Below, piece after piece: positions 35,358-44,435 of a stretch of 64,000 nucleotides of DNA. The stretch is from the NCBI RefSeq assembly GCF_000953675.1, contig NZ_LN679998.1:2420102-2484101 (forward strand), given 5' to 3'. Each line of letters begins with the position of its first letter. Position 1 is the stretch's first letter. A program made the position numbers and the translations under genes. Origin of the DNA: Paraclostridium sordellii. Its GTDB lineage: Bacteria; Bacillota; Clostridia; Peptostreptococcales; Peptostreptococcaceae. Under the pieces are notes generated by a model. The model was not told the DNA's origin and did no database searches. It was given only the letters and a program-made list of their open reading frames with translations.

Positions 35358-36650
35358 CTATATTAAAAACTTCAGTAAAAAAACTAATCCAATTATAACT
35401 GTAGTTAAACTTATTTCTTTTGCTCTACCTGAAAATAACTTTAATACAATATATGATATTACTCCAAACACAATACCATCAGCTATAGAATATGATAGTG
35501 GCATCATTATTATTGTTAAAAAAGCCGGTATTGATTCTGTAAAATCCATTAAATCTATTTCTTTTATTGGCTCAATCATAAATAATCCAACTAAAACTAA
35601 GGCTGATGCTGTAACAGCTGGAGTTATTATAGAGAATAATGGAGCAAAGAATAGCGCTAAGAAAAACATAACTGCTGTAGATACTGCTGTAAGCCCTGTT
35701 CTTCCACCTTCTGCAACTCCTGATGCACTTTCAACAAATGTACTTACTGTACTAGTACCTAGACAAGCTCCTATTGTTGTTCCTACGGCATCTGCAAATA
35801 ATGCTTTTTTTATGTTTGGAACTTTTCCATCCTCATCTAGCATTTTAGCTTTTGTAGCTACTCCTACTAATGTTCCTATAGTATCAAACATATCCATAAA
35901 TAATAATGTAAATAATACAATTAACATATCTATGCTGAATATATTATGCCATTCGAAAGTAAACATCGTAGATGATATAGATGGTGGCATACTAACTATT
36001 TTTGTTGGTAAGTCTACTATTCCCATAGGTATACCTACTATAGTAGTTATAATCATTCCTATAAATAATGCACCTTTTACATTTTTTGATAATAACACGG
36101 CTGTTATTAATATACCTATTATAGCTAATAATCCAGTTCCCGATGTTATATTTCCAAGAGCAATTATAGTTCCTCCTCCTTGTGGATGTACTATAACTCC
36201 AGCTCCTTCAAGTCCTATAAGAGAAATTAAAAGTCCTATTCCAACAGATATAGCCTTTTTTATATTTGTAGGTATTGAATCGACTATAGCTTCACGTATA
36301 TTAAATATAGTCAATATAATAAAAATAATTCCTTCTAAAAATACTGCTGTTAATGCAAATTGATATGAATATCCCATTCCTACAACTACAGTGTATGCAA
36401 AAAAAGCATTTAGTCCCATTCCTGGAGCTAAAGCAAATGGTAATTTTGCATATAATCCCATCATAAGTGTAGCAACAACAGCTGATAAAGCCGTAGCCGT
36501 GAACACAGCTCCATAATCCATTCCTGCTGCTGATAATATACTAGGGTTTACTATCAGTATGTATGCCATAGTCATAAAGGTAGTAACACCAGCTAGCATT
36601 TCTGTTTTTATTGTTGTGTTATTTTCTTTAAGTCTAAAATATTTTTCCAT
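35358..36650 (-). CDS. NCS2 purine permease, AzgA/PbuG-like
   Basis: 430 residues, about 12-14 TM helices. AzgA-subfamily marks: EKYFRLKENNTTIKTEMLAGVTTFMTMAYILIVNPSIL, PFALAPGMGLNAFFAYTVV, and FMDMFDTIGTLVGVA. It probably imports adenine, guanine or hypoxanthine with protons. ATG 36650 is chosen because GTGAGGAC lies just before it; the frame opens further upstream to 36704 without such a site. No purine riboswitch could be recognised upstream. Confidence 0.9.
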   Translation of the reverse strand: MEKYFRLKENNTTIKTEMLAGVTTFMTMAYILIVNPSILSAAGMDYGAVFTATALSAVVATLMMGLYAKLPFALAPGMGLNAFFAYTVVVGMGYSYQFALTAVFLEGIIFIILTIFNIREAIVDSIPTNIKKAISVGIGLLISLIGLEGAGVIVHPQGGGTIIALGNITSGTGLLAIIGILITAVLLSKNVKGALFIGMIITTIVGIPMGIVDLPTKIVSMPPSISSTMFTFEWHNIFSIDMLIVLFTLLFMDMFDTIGTLVGVATKAKMLDEDGKVPNIKKALFADAVGTTIGACLGTSTVSTFVESASGVAEGGRTGLTAVSTAVMFFLALFFAPLFSIITPAVTASALVLVGLFMIEPIKEIDLMDFTESIPAFLTIIMMPLSYSIADGIVFGVISYIVLKLFSGRAKEISLTTVIIGLVFLLKFLI

Positions 36651-36797
36651 TAACGTCCTCACTTTTTGTCGAATTTTGTTCTTAACAGAACTATATAATA
36701 TCATACTTTTTTATATTATGCACTATTTTCGAATCTTTTATTATTCTTTATTATTTTTGTATGTGTTTTTCTTTTTAAATATATAACCAATGTTTAA

Positions 36798-36826
36798 TTG
36801 AAAATGTTTTTATATTATTTTATAAT
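36798..36826 (+). promoter_or_regulatory. SigA-type promoter of the Rid gene
   Basis: TTGAAA (36798-36803), 17-bp spacer, TATAAT (36821-36826), about 48 nt before the ATG at 36875. Confidence 0.65.
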
Positions 36827-36874
36827 TAAATTCTGGACTTAAATTTAAAAGTTACTATACAGGAGGAATATTTT

Positions 36875-37219
36875 ATGGAAATTAAAAGATACGAAGGTAC
36901 TGGAAGAATGAGTAGAGCAGTTGTTCACAACAATACTATATATTTATGTGGTCAAACTCATGGTGAAGGTGATGTAACGGAACAAACTAAAGTTGTATTA
37001 CAAAAAGTTGAAGATTTATTAAATAAATATGGTTCTGATAAAAATCATATTTTATCAGTTACTATATACTTAAGAGATATGAAAGATTTTGCTGATATGA
37101 ACTCAGTTTGGGATTCTTGGGTTAGTGAAGGATTTGAACCAGCTAGAGCTTGTGTAGAAGCTAGACTAGCTAGAGAAGCTTTACTAGTTGAAATGTCAGT
37201 AGTTGCTGCTGTTAAATAA
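36875..37219 (+). CDS. Rid (YjgF/YER057c/UK114) family protein
   Basis: 114 residues, single Rid domain: [35 protein letters not shown], and [25 protein letters not shown]. The substrate carboxylate-binding Arg (R91) is present, but the position equivalent to E120 of RidA is Ser, so it may belong to a Rid2-7 type subgroup and its imine deaminase activity is uncertain. It has a perfect AGGAGG and its own promoter. The neighbour is a D-aminopeptidase. Confidence 0.88.
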   Translation: MEIKRYEGTGRMSRAVVHNNTIYLCGQTHGEGDVTEQTKVVLQKVEDLLNKYGSDKNHILSVTIYLRDMKDFADMNSVWDSWVSEGFEPARACVEARLAREALLVEMSVVAAVK

Positions 37220-37353
37220 ATTTTGAATAATTGTATGCTTAAGAATTACACTTTTTAGTGTAGTTCTTTTTATTTTTCATAATTTTTAGATAATTCTTCT
37301 TAATTTATATATAATTATAAATATAGATATATTTTTATTAGAGGGGAGATTTT

Positions 37354-38154
37354 ATGAAAATATTTATAAGTGCAGATATAGAAGGGACTTGTGGTATCGT
37401 TAATGTTGATGAAACTAATATAAACTCAGAATTTTGTATGTATCATAGGATTCAAATGACCAAAGAAGTAAAAGCTGCTTGTGATGGAGCTACTGCTGCT
37501 GGATGTAATTATATACTAGTTAAAGATGCTCATGCTAGTGCTAGAAACATAATACCTGATATGTTGCCTACTGATGCTAATATTATGAGGGGTTGGACAG
37601 GTGATCCACTGTCTATGATGAGTGGCTTAGATAGTAGTTTTGATGCATGTATCTTCATAGGTTATCATAGTGGTGCTACAGTAAGTGGTAACCCTTTATC
37701 TCATACTAAAAATGGAAGAGCTTATGATTATATAAAAATAAACGATGAACTTGCTAATGAATTTGTTATAAATTCTTATACTGCTAGTTATTATAACGTC
37801 CCTGTTATATTTATTAGTGGAGATGAAATGCTTTGCAGTGACTCTAAAAAACTAAATAAAAATATTCACACCGTATCCGTTTCTAAGGGTATAGGAGCCG
37901 CTACTATAGCTATTCACCCTGAGTTAGCTATAAAAACCATAGAATCTGAAGTAAAAAAGGCTTTATCTTGCGACTTATCTAAGTGTATAGTTAAGCTTCC
38001 AGATAGTTTTAAACTTGAAATTAGATACAAAAATCATAAAGATGCTTATAGGGCATCATTTTACCCTAATGTAATTTTAAAGGACTCTCAAACTATTTCA
38101 TTTAAAACCAATGATTATTTTGAAGTTCTCAGAATGATTTTGTTTTCAGTTTAA
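37354..38154 (+). CDS. M55 family D-aminopeptidase (DppA-like)
   Basis: 266 residues. Zinc-binding N-terminus MKIFISADIEGTCGIVNVDE (D8, E10), VKDAHASARNI, and GYHSGATVSGNPLSHT. The M55 fold forms decamers that cleave D-amino-acid dipeptides, probably recycling peptidoglycan-derived D-Ala. GAGGGGAG lies before the ATG. It is monocistronic, with a terminator at 38156. Confidence 0.9.
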   Translation: MKIFISADIEGTCGIVNVDETNINSEFCMYHRIQMTKEVKAACDGATAAGCNYILVKDAHASARNIIPDMLPTDANIMRGWTGDPLSMMSGLDSSFDACIFIGYHSGATVSGNPLSHTKNGRAYDYIKINDELANEFVINSYTASYYNVPVIFISGDEMLCSDSKKLNKNIHTVSVSKGIGAATIAIHPELAIKTIESEVKKALSCDLSKCIVKLPDSFKLEIRYKNHKDAYRASFYPNVILKDSQTISFKTNDYFEVLRMILFSV

Positions 38155-38155
38155 T

Positions 38156-38188
38156 AAAAAATGGGCTATTTAAAATAGCCCATTTTTT
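38156..38188. terminator. Bidirectional terminator (aminopeptidase / ABC unit)
   Basis: Near-perfect 16-bp stem with a 1-nt centre; A-run on the left and T-run on the right. It lies between convergent genes whose stops are at 38154 and 38189. Confidence 0.85.
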
Positions 38189-39436
38189 CTATAATTCATC
38201 CTTTGTTAATATATCATTATTTGGATAAGCCAAGCTGTCATTTATATATTCACCTATATAAATAATTTGACCTGTTTTTTCATCTAACACTACTATACTA
38301 TTTTTCTTCTTTTGATTTTTTGAATATTTTTCATTTGATTCTTTCCAGCTATTTATACACATATATATTTTATTATTTAAAACTCTAAAATCTATGACAT
38401 CGTAATTGTCGTCAACATTACCAGTTTTATAATCTCTATCTACATAATCTATTTTATCATTTTTTAAATCAATTTTAGAAAGTTCAATATTAATATTTTC
38501 TTTTTCTCCCTTATTATGTTGTAATAAGTATAATATATCTCCTTCAACATCAGCTCCTATTGTTATATTCCCACCTAATAATGGTGATGTACTATCTTTT
38601 ATTACCGGTTCTTTTATATTTTTAAATTCATTAGTATCTATATCATAATATACTAAATAATAATCTACCTTACTCTTATCTTTTAAATTCACTTGTTCTA
38701 CAAGAGTATAAATTTTATTGTCTCTATTAAAACCTGTAGCTAAATTAAAAATAGCTTTATAGTCATCTTTTTCAAAAGTTTTATATGTATTATTTTTCTT
38801 AACTTTTTGAGTACTTAAATTAAAAGTGTATAAATTTAAAGAACTATCTCCAATACTAGTCACTTCTCCTTTACGGTTATAATTCATGTGAGCTACTAGT
38901 GAATTTAATATATATACTTTATCATTTTTTATACCTACTACAAATGCATGTTCAATATTTCCATCTGATTCTATTTTTTCTGGTAATGTAAAATGATACT
39001 CATTTATTTCACCAGTTTTTATATTTTTATTATGGATAGTAAATTCTTGAACAAATTCACCATTTTCATTATATGTCTGAGATAAGCTTTCTACATATCC
39101 TATATTCTCATTTGATTTATATATTCCACTTCCGTATGGACTAGAATCATTAAACAAATCCGGATTAGATATTATAAGCTGATTATATTCACTTCTAAAC
39201 TTTTCATTATTTTTATACTTTTTAACTTCAAATCCATCCTTAGATACAATTGATTGTATGCTTTTATATAAATCAGAATTTTGTCTTTGTAAAAATAAAA
39301 CATCTCCTAAATTTTCTTTGCTTCCTTGTACATCCACTAAATCATAACTTGGTTCATTAAAAACGATACCTATACCTATCCCTATAAGAGAGGCCACCGT
39401 TATTATTAAAACTGATATTGACAATTTCTTATTCAT
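38189..39436 (-). CDS. Membrane-anchored beta-rich extracellular protein, unknown
   Basis: 415 residues. N-terminal TM anchor (about 7-24), then a long extracellular region rich in short beta segments, with repeated patterns such as NKIYTLVEQVNLKDKSKVDYYLVYYDIDTNEF, DILYLLQHNKGEK, NKIYMCINSW and KKNSIVVLDEKTGQIIYIGEY. These suggest a beta-propeller of about six or seven blades. It is the last gene of the GntR-ABC unit, 13 nt after the permease, where the B. subtilis ytr operon has other extracytoplasmic parts. Possibly a sensor or accessory of the ABC permease. Confidence 0.75.
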   Translation of the reverse strand: MNKKLSISVLIITVASLIGIGIGIVFNEPSYDLVDVQGSKENLGDVLFLQRQNSDLYKSIQSIVSKDGFEVKKYKNNEKFRSEYNQLIISNPDLFNDSSPYGSGIYKSNENIGYVESLSQTYNENGEFVQEFTIHNKNIKTGEINEYHFTLPEKIESDGNIEHAFVVGIKNDKVYILNSLVAHMNYNRKGEVTSIGDSSLNLYTFNLSTQKVKKNNTYKTFEKDDYKAIFNLATGFNRDNKIYTLVEQVNLKDKSKVDYYLVYYDIDTNEFKNIKEPVIKDSTSPLLGGNITIGADVEGDILYLLQHNKGEKENINIELSKIDLKNDKIDYVDRDYKTGNVDDNYDVIDFRVLNNKIYMCINSWKESNEKYSKNQKKKNSIVVLDEKTGQIIYIGEYINDSLAYPNNDILTKDEL

Positions 39437-39449
39437 ACATAAACCTCCC

Positions 39450-40274
39450 TTAAATTGAAATCTTCTTATTCATAAGATAGTACGATAAAAATAAAGATAC
39501 AATAAATAAAAATACATAATACCCTATATGAACATGCAATAAATTAATTAACAACAACCTACTCAGTGAAACTAAGTATAAATATCCAAATATAGCTAGT
39601 GTTATATATAAAAGTCCTAATATCAATCCTATTTTTTTTATGCTTCTTTCTATTAATACTGATGTGAATATAACTACAATAGCTAGTATTACTCCAATTA
39701 TATCTACCATTAAGAATTCTACAATATTTGGCGATACTATATTAATTGTTTTCACATTATGCATCATATTTTTAAATATATTCAAAAATATTGGAGACTG
39801 TATTCCCGCTAAGTTTTTAACTATAGTTAAATTTAGATACCAAAATACAAACTGTGATACTATAGCTCCATATATCATAACAACTATAGTTATTAATTTA
39901 GATAAATATATATTAAACCTTGGTTGAGGTAAACATAATAATGTATATATTGTTTTACTTCTTGAATAATAATCTCTATACCATATTATAAGAGCATATA
40001 ATAAACACATTAGCACTGCTATTCCAAGGGCAATAGTTCCATATATATATATATCCCCTACAGTGAAGGTATTTACAAATTCATATCCTATATTGCTTTT
40101 TAATATACTTAAATTCATTGGAAGTTTATTATCTGTACTAATTTTTTCCACAGAGTTTTTTATACTAATTGCTAATCCAGATAAATTTCCTATAAATAGC
40201 ACACCTATCAATGCAAAATATAACTTATATATCCTTTTAAATTCTATATTGTATAAACTTAATATTTTATTCAT
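39450..40274 (-). CDS. ABC transporter permease (YtrC/D-like)
   Basis: About 274 residues with six TM helices. ATG 40274 is chosen: the GAGGTG inside the end of the ATPase gene lies 7 nt before it, and the two genes overlap by 8 nt (AATGAATAA). It pairs with the upstream ATPase and GntR-type repressor. No substrate motif is visible. It matches in position the permeases of ytr-like operons that respond to cell-wall antibiotics (family context). Confidence 0.82.
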   Translation of the reverse strand: MNKILSLYNIEFKRIYKLYFALIGVLFIGNLSGLAISIKNSVEKISTDNKLPMNLSILKSNIGYEFVNTFTVGDIYIYGTIALGIAVLMCLLYALIIWYRDYYSRSKTIYTLLCLPQPRFNIYLSKLITIVVMIYGAIVSQFVFWYLNLTIVKNLAGIQSPIFLNIFKNMMHNVKTINIVSPNIVEFLMVDIIGVILAIVVIFTSVLIERSIKKIGLILGLLYITLAIFGYLYLVSLSRLLLINLLHVHIGYYVFLFIVSLFLSYYLMNKKISI

Positions 40275-40959
40275 TCTTATACACCTCACTCATCTTATCT
40301 ATTATAGATTTTCCTTCTTCTTCACGAGTTTCCTCTGCATTGAATACTAACGATACTCGTCCATCATCTATTAAAATAACATCATCTGCTATCATTTCTA
40401 TCTCAGATATTTCATGAGTTGTTATTATTATACTTTGCTCATCTGTAATATACTTTGTCATAACTTTTAAGAAATCTTCTCTTTTAAAAATATCTATACC
40501 AGAAAATGGTTCATCTAGTATAGTGTACTTTGCATTTTGTGCAAATCCTAAAATTATTTTAACTCTAGCTATATTACCTTTAGATAAATTTGATATTTTA
40601 CTATTATCATTTAAGTTAAATAAGTCTAGCATTTCATATGCTTTTTTATCATCCCAGTTTTTATAGAACTCTTTCATAAATTCAAAACTTTGTTTTATCG
40701 TAAATTGAACAAAATAATTATCAACATCTGGAACGAAAGCTACTTTGTCATATATTTTATTATCTATTTTTTCTCCATCTATAAGTATTTCTCCACTATC
40801 TAGCTTAATAAGTCCACATATAGCCTTTAAAACTGTTGACTTTCCAACTCCATTTATTCCTAATAAACAAGTTATCTTACCTTCATGTATTTCAAAAGAT
40901 ATATTATCTAAAGCTTTTACTTTTTTGTATTTTTTAGTAGCATTCTTTACTTCTATCAT
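40267..40959 (-). CDS. ABC transporter ATP-binding protein (YtrB-like)
   Basis: 230 residues. Walker A GINGVGKST, signature replaced by NLSKGNIAR (LSKGN rather than LSGGQ, as in the YtrB/EcsA class), Walker B KYTILDEPFSGID, and switch His in IITTHEISEIE. It energises the adjacent permease. It lies 11 nt after the GntR regulator. Confidence 0.9.
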   Translation of the reverse strand: MIEVKNATKKYKKVKALDNISFEIHEGKITCLLGINGVGKSTVLKAICGLIKLDSGEILIDGEKIDNKIYDKVAFVPDVDNYFVQFTIKQSFEFMKEFYKNWDDKKAYEMLDLFNLNDNSKISNLSKGNIARVKIILGFAQNAKYTILDEPFSGIDIFKREDFLKVMTKYITDEQSIIITTHEISEIEMIADDVILIDDGRVSLVFNAEETREEEGKSIIDKMSEVYKNE

Positions 40960-40970
40960 TTTTTCACCCC

Positions 40971-41327
40971 CTAATATCTATCATTTATTATCTTTATAAG
41001 ATCTTCTTTATTTACATTTATAGCTTTCATATTCTCTATAAAAACTTCCATAGATTCATTAATTAAATCCTCTTTTATCTTATTTATAAGATTTTCATCT
41101 GTAGTTATGTTACTTTGATAATTTCTTTGTGTAGTAATTATCCCCATATCTTCCATCTCCTTATATGATTTTTGAACCGTATTTGGGTTTACCTTAATAT
41201 TTACAGCCATCTCCCTTCTAGATGGTATAGAGTCTCCTGGTTGTAAATCTCCCCTTACAATTTGTTGTTTTATGTATCTTATAATCTGTATATACACGGG
41301 TTCCTTGTCATTTGGAATAAAGCTCAT
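40971..41327 (-). CDS. GntR-family regulator, YtrA subfamily
   Basis: 118 residues. N-terminal winged helix: PVYIQIIRYIKQQIVRGDLQPGDSIPSRREMAVNIKVNPNTVQKSYKEMEDMGII, followed by a short helical dimerisation tail typical of the YtrA subfamily. It probably represses its own operon through the palindrome at 41371-41400. GGAGGTGAG lies before ATG 41327. Confidence 0.92.
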   Translation of the reverse strand: MSFIPNDKEPVYIQIIRYIKQQIVRGDLQPGDSIPSRREMAVNIKVNPNTVQKSYKEMEDMGIITTQRNYQSNITTDENLINKIKEDLINESMEVFIENMKAINVNKEDLIKIINDRY

Positions 41328-41370
41328 ATTCTCACCTCCGTATTACTGTACTATTCCAGTAGTACACCTC

Positions 41371-41400
41371 ATAAGTGTATTATATCTATAATACACTTAT
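41371..41400. promoter_or_regulatory. Operator: 14-bp inverted repeat for the YtrA-type regulator
   Basis: Perfect repeat 41371-41384 / 41387-41400 with a 2-nt centre, containing AGTGTA-N12-TACACT, the half-sites known for YtrA-type repressors. It overlaps the -10 and spacer of the promoter, as expected for autorepression. A weaker repeat GTACTA-N6-TAGTAC lies nearer the gene (about 41348-41365). Confidence 0.75.
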
Positions 41401-41407
41401 AGTTCAA
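41379..41407 (-). promoter_or_regulatory. SigA-type promoter of the GntR-ABC unit
   Basis: Minus strand TTGAAC (41407-41402), 17-bp spacer, TATAAT (41384-41379), embedded in the operator. Confidence 0.7.
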
Positions 41408-41451
41408 GTGTTTTTTATTTGTAATTTATTGTATTACTTTTGGATAAATAA

Positions 41452-41485
41452 AAAATGGATGACTCTATTTTGAGTCATCCATTTT
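41452..41485. terminator. Terminator downstream of asrC
   Basis: Perfect 14-bp stem AAAATGGATGACTC / GAGTCATCCATTTT with a 6-nt loop; overlaps the asrC stop and is followed leftwards by TTTATTTAT. Confidence 0.85.
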
Positions 41486-42455
41486 ACTTATATCTTATTC
41501 CACCCCAATACACATTTTCATTAACCTGTGCTATATCAGGTAGTTCTACACCTTCTAATATCCATTTTTTAAATTCCATAAATCCAGTTCTATCAACAAT
41601 ATAACCTACATGTTCTTTTCCTGTCGGAGCATTTTTATCTATATATTCATCAACATATTTATAAGTATTTTTTATAACCTTAACTATACTCTCTTCATCT
41701 GCCCAAACTATAAAATCTTCTCCAAGTCTTGGATTTTTCTTACCTGTTCTACCCATTATAGATAATCTAAAATATTTCTTTTCATCTCTAGTCCATGCAT
41801 TTGTAGGACAGTTTAGTACACACTCTCCACATCCTATACATTTTTTATGATCTCTAACAGGTCTATAGTTTTGAGCACTTAAAGCACCTGTTGAAAGTTG
41901 TTTACACTTTTTAACACATGCCCCACAAGATACACATCTTTCTTTTTCAAACCTAGGTAATGCCATCCCTATGATTCCAAAATCATGCATTCTAGCTTTA
42001 ATGCAATCATTTGGACACCCTGTTAATGCTACTTTAAAGTGAAAATCATTTGGATAAATTTCTTTTTCAATTCTCTTTGCAAATTTCGTAGTATTATACT
42101 GAGCTTTTGGACAGATTTTATTTCCTATACATGAAGCTATATTTCTAGTACCTGCAGCTGGGTATCCTTTATCTTTGTCTTCTTGATTTATACTCATTTT
42201 TTCTATAACTGGTTGTATTATTTTGTTAACCTCATCCATTTTTTCCATTGGAATCCCTAGTATTTCAAAACCCTGTCTTGTTGTTATATGAATTTGCCCA
42301 TTTCCATATTCATTTGCTATTTTAGAAACTATAATAAGACTTTCTGGATCTACACATCCACCAGGTATTCTTACTCTAAGAGCCGTTTCATATTTATTCT
42401 TAGTTATTCTATATGCATTTTTCATTACTTTCTTAGTATTTAAATCTCTTATCAC
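41484..42455 (-). CDS. asrC: Anaerobic sulfite reductase subunit C (siroheme)
   Basis: 323 residues. Nitrite/sulfite reductase ferredoxin-like half (VRIPGGCVDPESLIIVSKIANEYGNGQIHITTRQGFEI), siroheme/[4Fe-4S] ligands in CIGNKICPKAQYNT and LTGCPNDCIKARMHDFGIIG, and two inserted ferredoxin motifs (CVSCGACVKKC, CIGCGECVLNCP). With AsrA and AsrB it reduces sulfite to sulfide using NADH. It lies 12 nt after asrB. Confidence 0.95.
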   Translation of the reverse strand: MIRDLNTKKVMKNAYRITKNKYETALRVRIPGGCVDPESLIIVSKIANEYGNGQIHITTRQGFEILGIPMEKMDEVNKIIQPVIEKMSINQEDKDKGYPAAGTRNIASCIGNKICPKAQYNTTKFAKRIEKEIYPNDFHFKVALTGCPNDCIKARMHDFGIIGMALPRFEKERCVSCGACVKKCKQLSTGALSAQNYRPVRDHKKCIGCGECVLNCPTNAWTRDEKKYFRLSIMGRTGKKNPRLGEDFIVWADEESIVKVIKNTYKYVDEYIDKNAPTGKEHVGYIVDRTGFMEFKKWILEGVELPDIAQVNENVYWGGIRYK

Positions 42456-42467
42456 AATCTTACCCTC

Positions 42468-43259
42468 CTAGTCTATTAATTTTTTAGCCTCAAAATAGTT
42501 AAATACAGGTCCATCTATACATATATAAGTATCATCCATTTTGCAATGACCACACTTACCTACTCCACAACACATCTTTCTTTCATATGAAACCCATATA
42601 TTTTTTTCATCTAAATCTCTTTTTAAGAATTCTCTTACTGTAAATTTCATCATCATAGGTGATCCTACAACTATAGCCGATACATTATCAATATTTTTAA
42701 TTTCAAGAGATGGGATATATTTAGTTACAAGACCTATATGTCCTTCATATCCTTCTTCTGCACCATCCACAGTTACTATAACATCTAGTTTCTCACTCCA
42801 TCTTTTTAAATCATCTTTAAATAAAATATCTTTAGGTGATTTAAATCCTACTATTAACTTAAAGCTTTTGCATTTTTCAAAGTTATCATAATAATAATCC
42901 ATTATCCCTCTTACTGGTGCTAATCCACTACCTCCAGCTACTACTACAATCTCTCTATCTTCATAAAGTGATATATCAAATCCATTTCCATATGGTCCTC
43001 TTAAGAAAAATTTATCTCCCACTTTATAACTAAATATTTCATCTGTAACTTTACCTACTTTTCTTATTGTAAAGTCAATATAGTCTTTACCTGTTCCCGA
43101 AACAGATATAGGACTTTCACCATATTTTGGTATTGATATTTCATAGAATTGACCTGGTAATACACCTTTAGAGTTGCACTTTGTTCTAAACGTCCATTCA
43201 ATCTCTGTATGTTTTATTATTTCTAAAATTTCAGCTCCAACTGGTATATATGGATTCAT
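42468..43259 (-). CDS. asrB: Anaerobic sulfite reductase subunit B (flavoprotein)
   Basis: 263 residues. FAD/NAD-binding reductase: FAD loop ISVSGTGKDYIDFTIRKVGKVT, NAD site VVAGGSGLAPVRGIMDYYY, and the C-terminal [2Fe-2S]-type cluster CCGVGKCGHC..C. It passes electrons from NADH to the AsrA/AsrC subunits. It is separated from asrA by 1 nt. Confidence 0.95.
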   Translation of the reverse strand: MNPYIPVGAEILEIIKHTEIEWTFRTKCNSKGVLPGQFYEISIPKYGESPISVSGTGKDYIDFTIRKVGKVTDEIFSYKVGDKFFLRGPYGNGFDISLYEDREIVVVAGGSGLAPVRGIMDYYYDNFEKCKSFKLIVGFKSPKDILFKDDLKRWSEKLDVIVTVDGAEEGYEGHIGLVTKYIPSLEIKNIDNVSAIVVGSPMMMKFTVREFLKRDLDEKNIWVSYERKMCCGVGKCGHCKMDDTYICIDGPVFNYFEAKKLID

Positions 43260-43260
43260 A

Positions 43261-44271
43261 TTATTTTTCCTCCTTATTTACTAGGTCATTTACTTTTTCT
43301 ATACAAGTCGAAAAAGATATATATTGTGGACATGCATCATCACATCTACCACATCCAACACACATTTGATATCCAAATCTCTTATTAAAATCGTATATTT
43401 TATGTAATGTTTTAAATCTCATTCTATCTCCACGTAATCTTCTAAATGAATGTCCTCCAGCCATATCTGTATATCCATCAACATGGCATGATGCCCAAAC
43501 CCTTCTTCTTTCTCCAACATTTTCATTTTCTTTGTAAAATATATCTTGCATAGTAAAGCATGTGCATGTAGGGCATACAAAGTTACATCTACCACAGGCT
43601 ATACACCTATCATCGTACTCTCTCCACATATCATCCATACTCACTTTAAGAGTATTTATATTCTCATTTACGCTTATACTTATATCATTTTCCTTGACAT
43701 AATCTACTTCAAAGTCTATATCTTCACCATCAAAATAATTACTAAACGCTTCATCGTTTATATGTAATTGTACTTCATCATTTCTAAAATTAAGTCCTAT
43801 TGAGTAGTTATCAGTTTTATTAGAATCCATGCTTACACAAAAACAGTTCCTAAAGCTTTCACTACATCCGATTAAGACAAAATTAACTTTTTCTCTAATT
43901 CTTTTGTAGAAGTAATCTTCTTCTTTTCCATTTTCTAAATATATTTGGTCTATTCTTTTAATTCCATTAATATCACAAGCTCTTAAAAAGATTAATATAT
44001 CTTTATCTTCTTTTTGATTAGCTTCTTTAAATTCATCCTCTGTAAAATAAAATAATGTTTCTGATATTGGTAAAACAATTTCCTTAGGTGAAAAATTTGA
44101 TTTTTTATTTAGTTCTATTTCCTCTATATCTTCTATTTCCTTATACCTAACTACATCTGTATCAGAGTAAGTCCCTTTATATGCTAATGATACAGGTGCA
44201 AATAATTTATACTTTTCTTTTAACTTTTTTAATGAATTATTAAATTCATTTTTAGATAATTTTATTTTCAT
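43261..44271 (-). CDS. asrA: Anaerobic sulfite reductase subunit A (ferredoxin-like)
   Basis: 336 residues. C-terminal [4Fe-4S] pair: CIACGRCNFVCPTCTCF and CVGCGRCDDACP. The N-terminal half is the 4Fe-4S dicluster/AsrA-type domain. ATG 44271 is chosen: AAAGGTGG lies 5-6 nt before it, whereas the GTG at 44280 overlaps that site. It is first in the asrABC operon, downstream of a Crp/Fnr gene and a CRP-like site. Confidence 0.94.
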   Translation of the reverse strand: MKIKLSKNEFNNSLKKLKEKYKLFAPVSLAYKGTYSDTDVVRYKEIEDIEEIELNKKSNFSPKEIVLPISETLFYFTEDEFKEANQKEDKDILIFLRACDINGIKRIDQIYLENGKEEDYFYKRIREKVNFVLIGCSESFRNCFCVSMDSNKTDNYSIGLNFRNDEVQLHINDEAFSNYFDGEDIDFEVDYVKENDISISVNENINTLKVSMDDMWREYDDRCIACGRCNFVCPTCTCFTMQDIFYKENENVGERRRVWASCHVDGYTDMAGGHSFRRLRGDRMRFKTLHKIYDFNKRFGYQMCVGCGRCDDACPQYISFSTCIEKVNDLVNKEEK

Positions 44272-44320
44272 ATAACCCACCTTTTCAAATCATTAATTTG
44301 TTAAATAAATATTAACACTA

Positions 44321-44351
44321 TTTCAACTTTACTTCTGTGATATATATCACA
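44321..44351. promoter_or_regulatory. CRP/Fnr-type operator upstream of asrA
   Basis: TGTGATATATATCACA (44336-44351) is a perfect 16-bp palindrome of the form TGTGA-N6-TCACA, identical to the E. coli CRP core. On the asr strand TTGAAA follows (44326-44321) as a possible -35. The site lies between the regulator's terminator and asrA and is probably bound by the adjacent Crp/Fnr protein. Confidence 0.7.
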
Positions 44352-44385
44352 CTTTGACTAAAAACTAACAATTTTTATATATAAA

Positions 44386-44435
44386 AAATAGCAAAATACT
44401 TTAATTTTATTTTTCTTTAAAGTATCTTGCTATTT
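44386..44435 (-). terminator. Terminator of the Crp/Fnr gene
   Basis: Long stem (AAATAGCAAGATACTTTAA with its near-complement) that begins inside the last codons of the gene and is followed leftwards by TTTTTTATAT. Confidence 0.8.

Noticed and set aside
35317-36363. 348-codon open frame on the + strand opposite the purine permease
   Set aside because: It is a low-complexity Ile/Asn/Pro shadow of the NCS2 permease on the other strand, which has clear family motifs and a ribosome binding site.
36651-36790. Purine riboswitch upstream of the NCS2 permease
   Set aside because: The conserved purine-aptamer core (TATA..CCTAA..GTTTCTACC type elements) could not be found on the minus strand.
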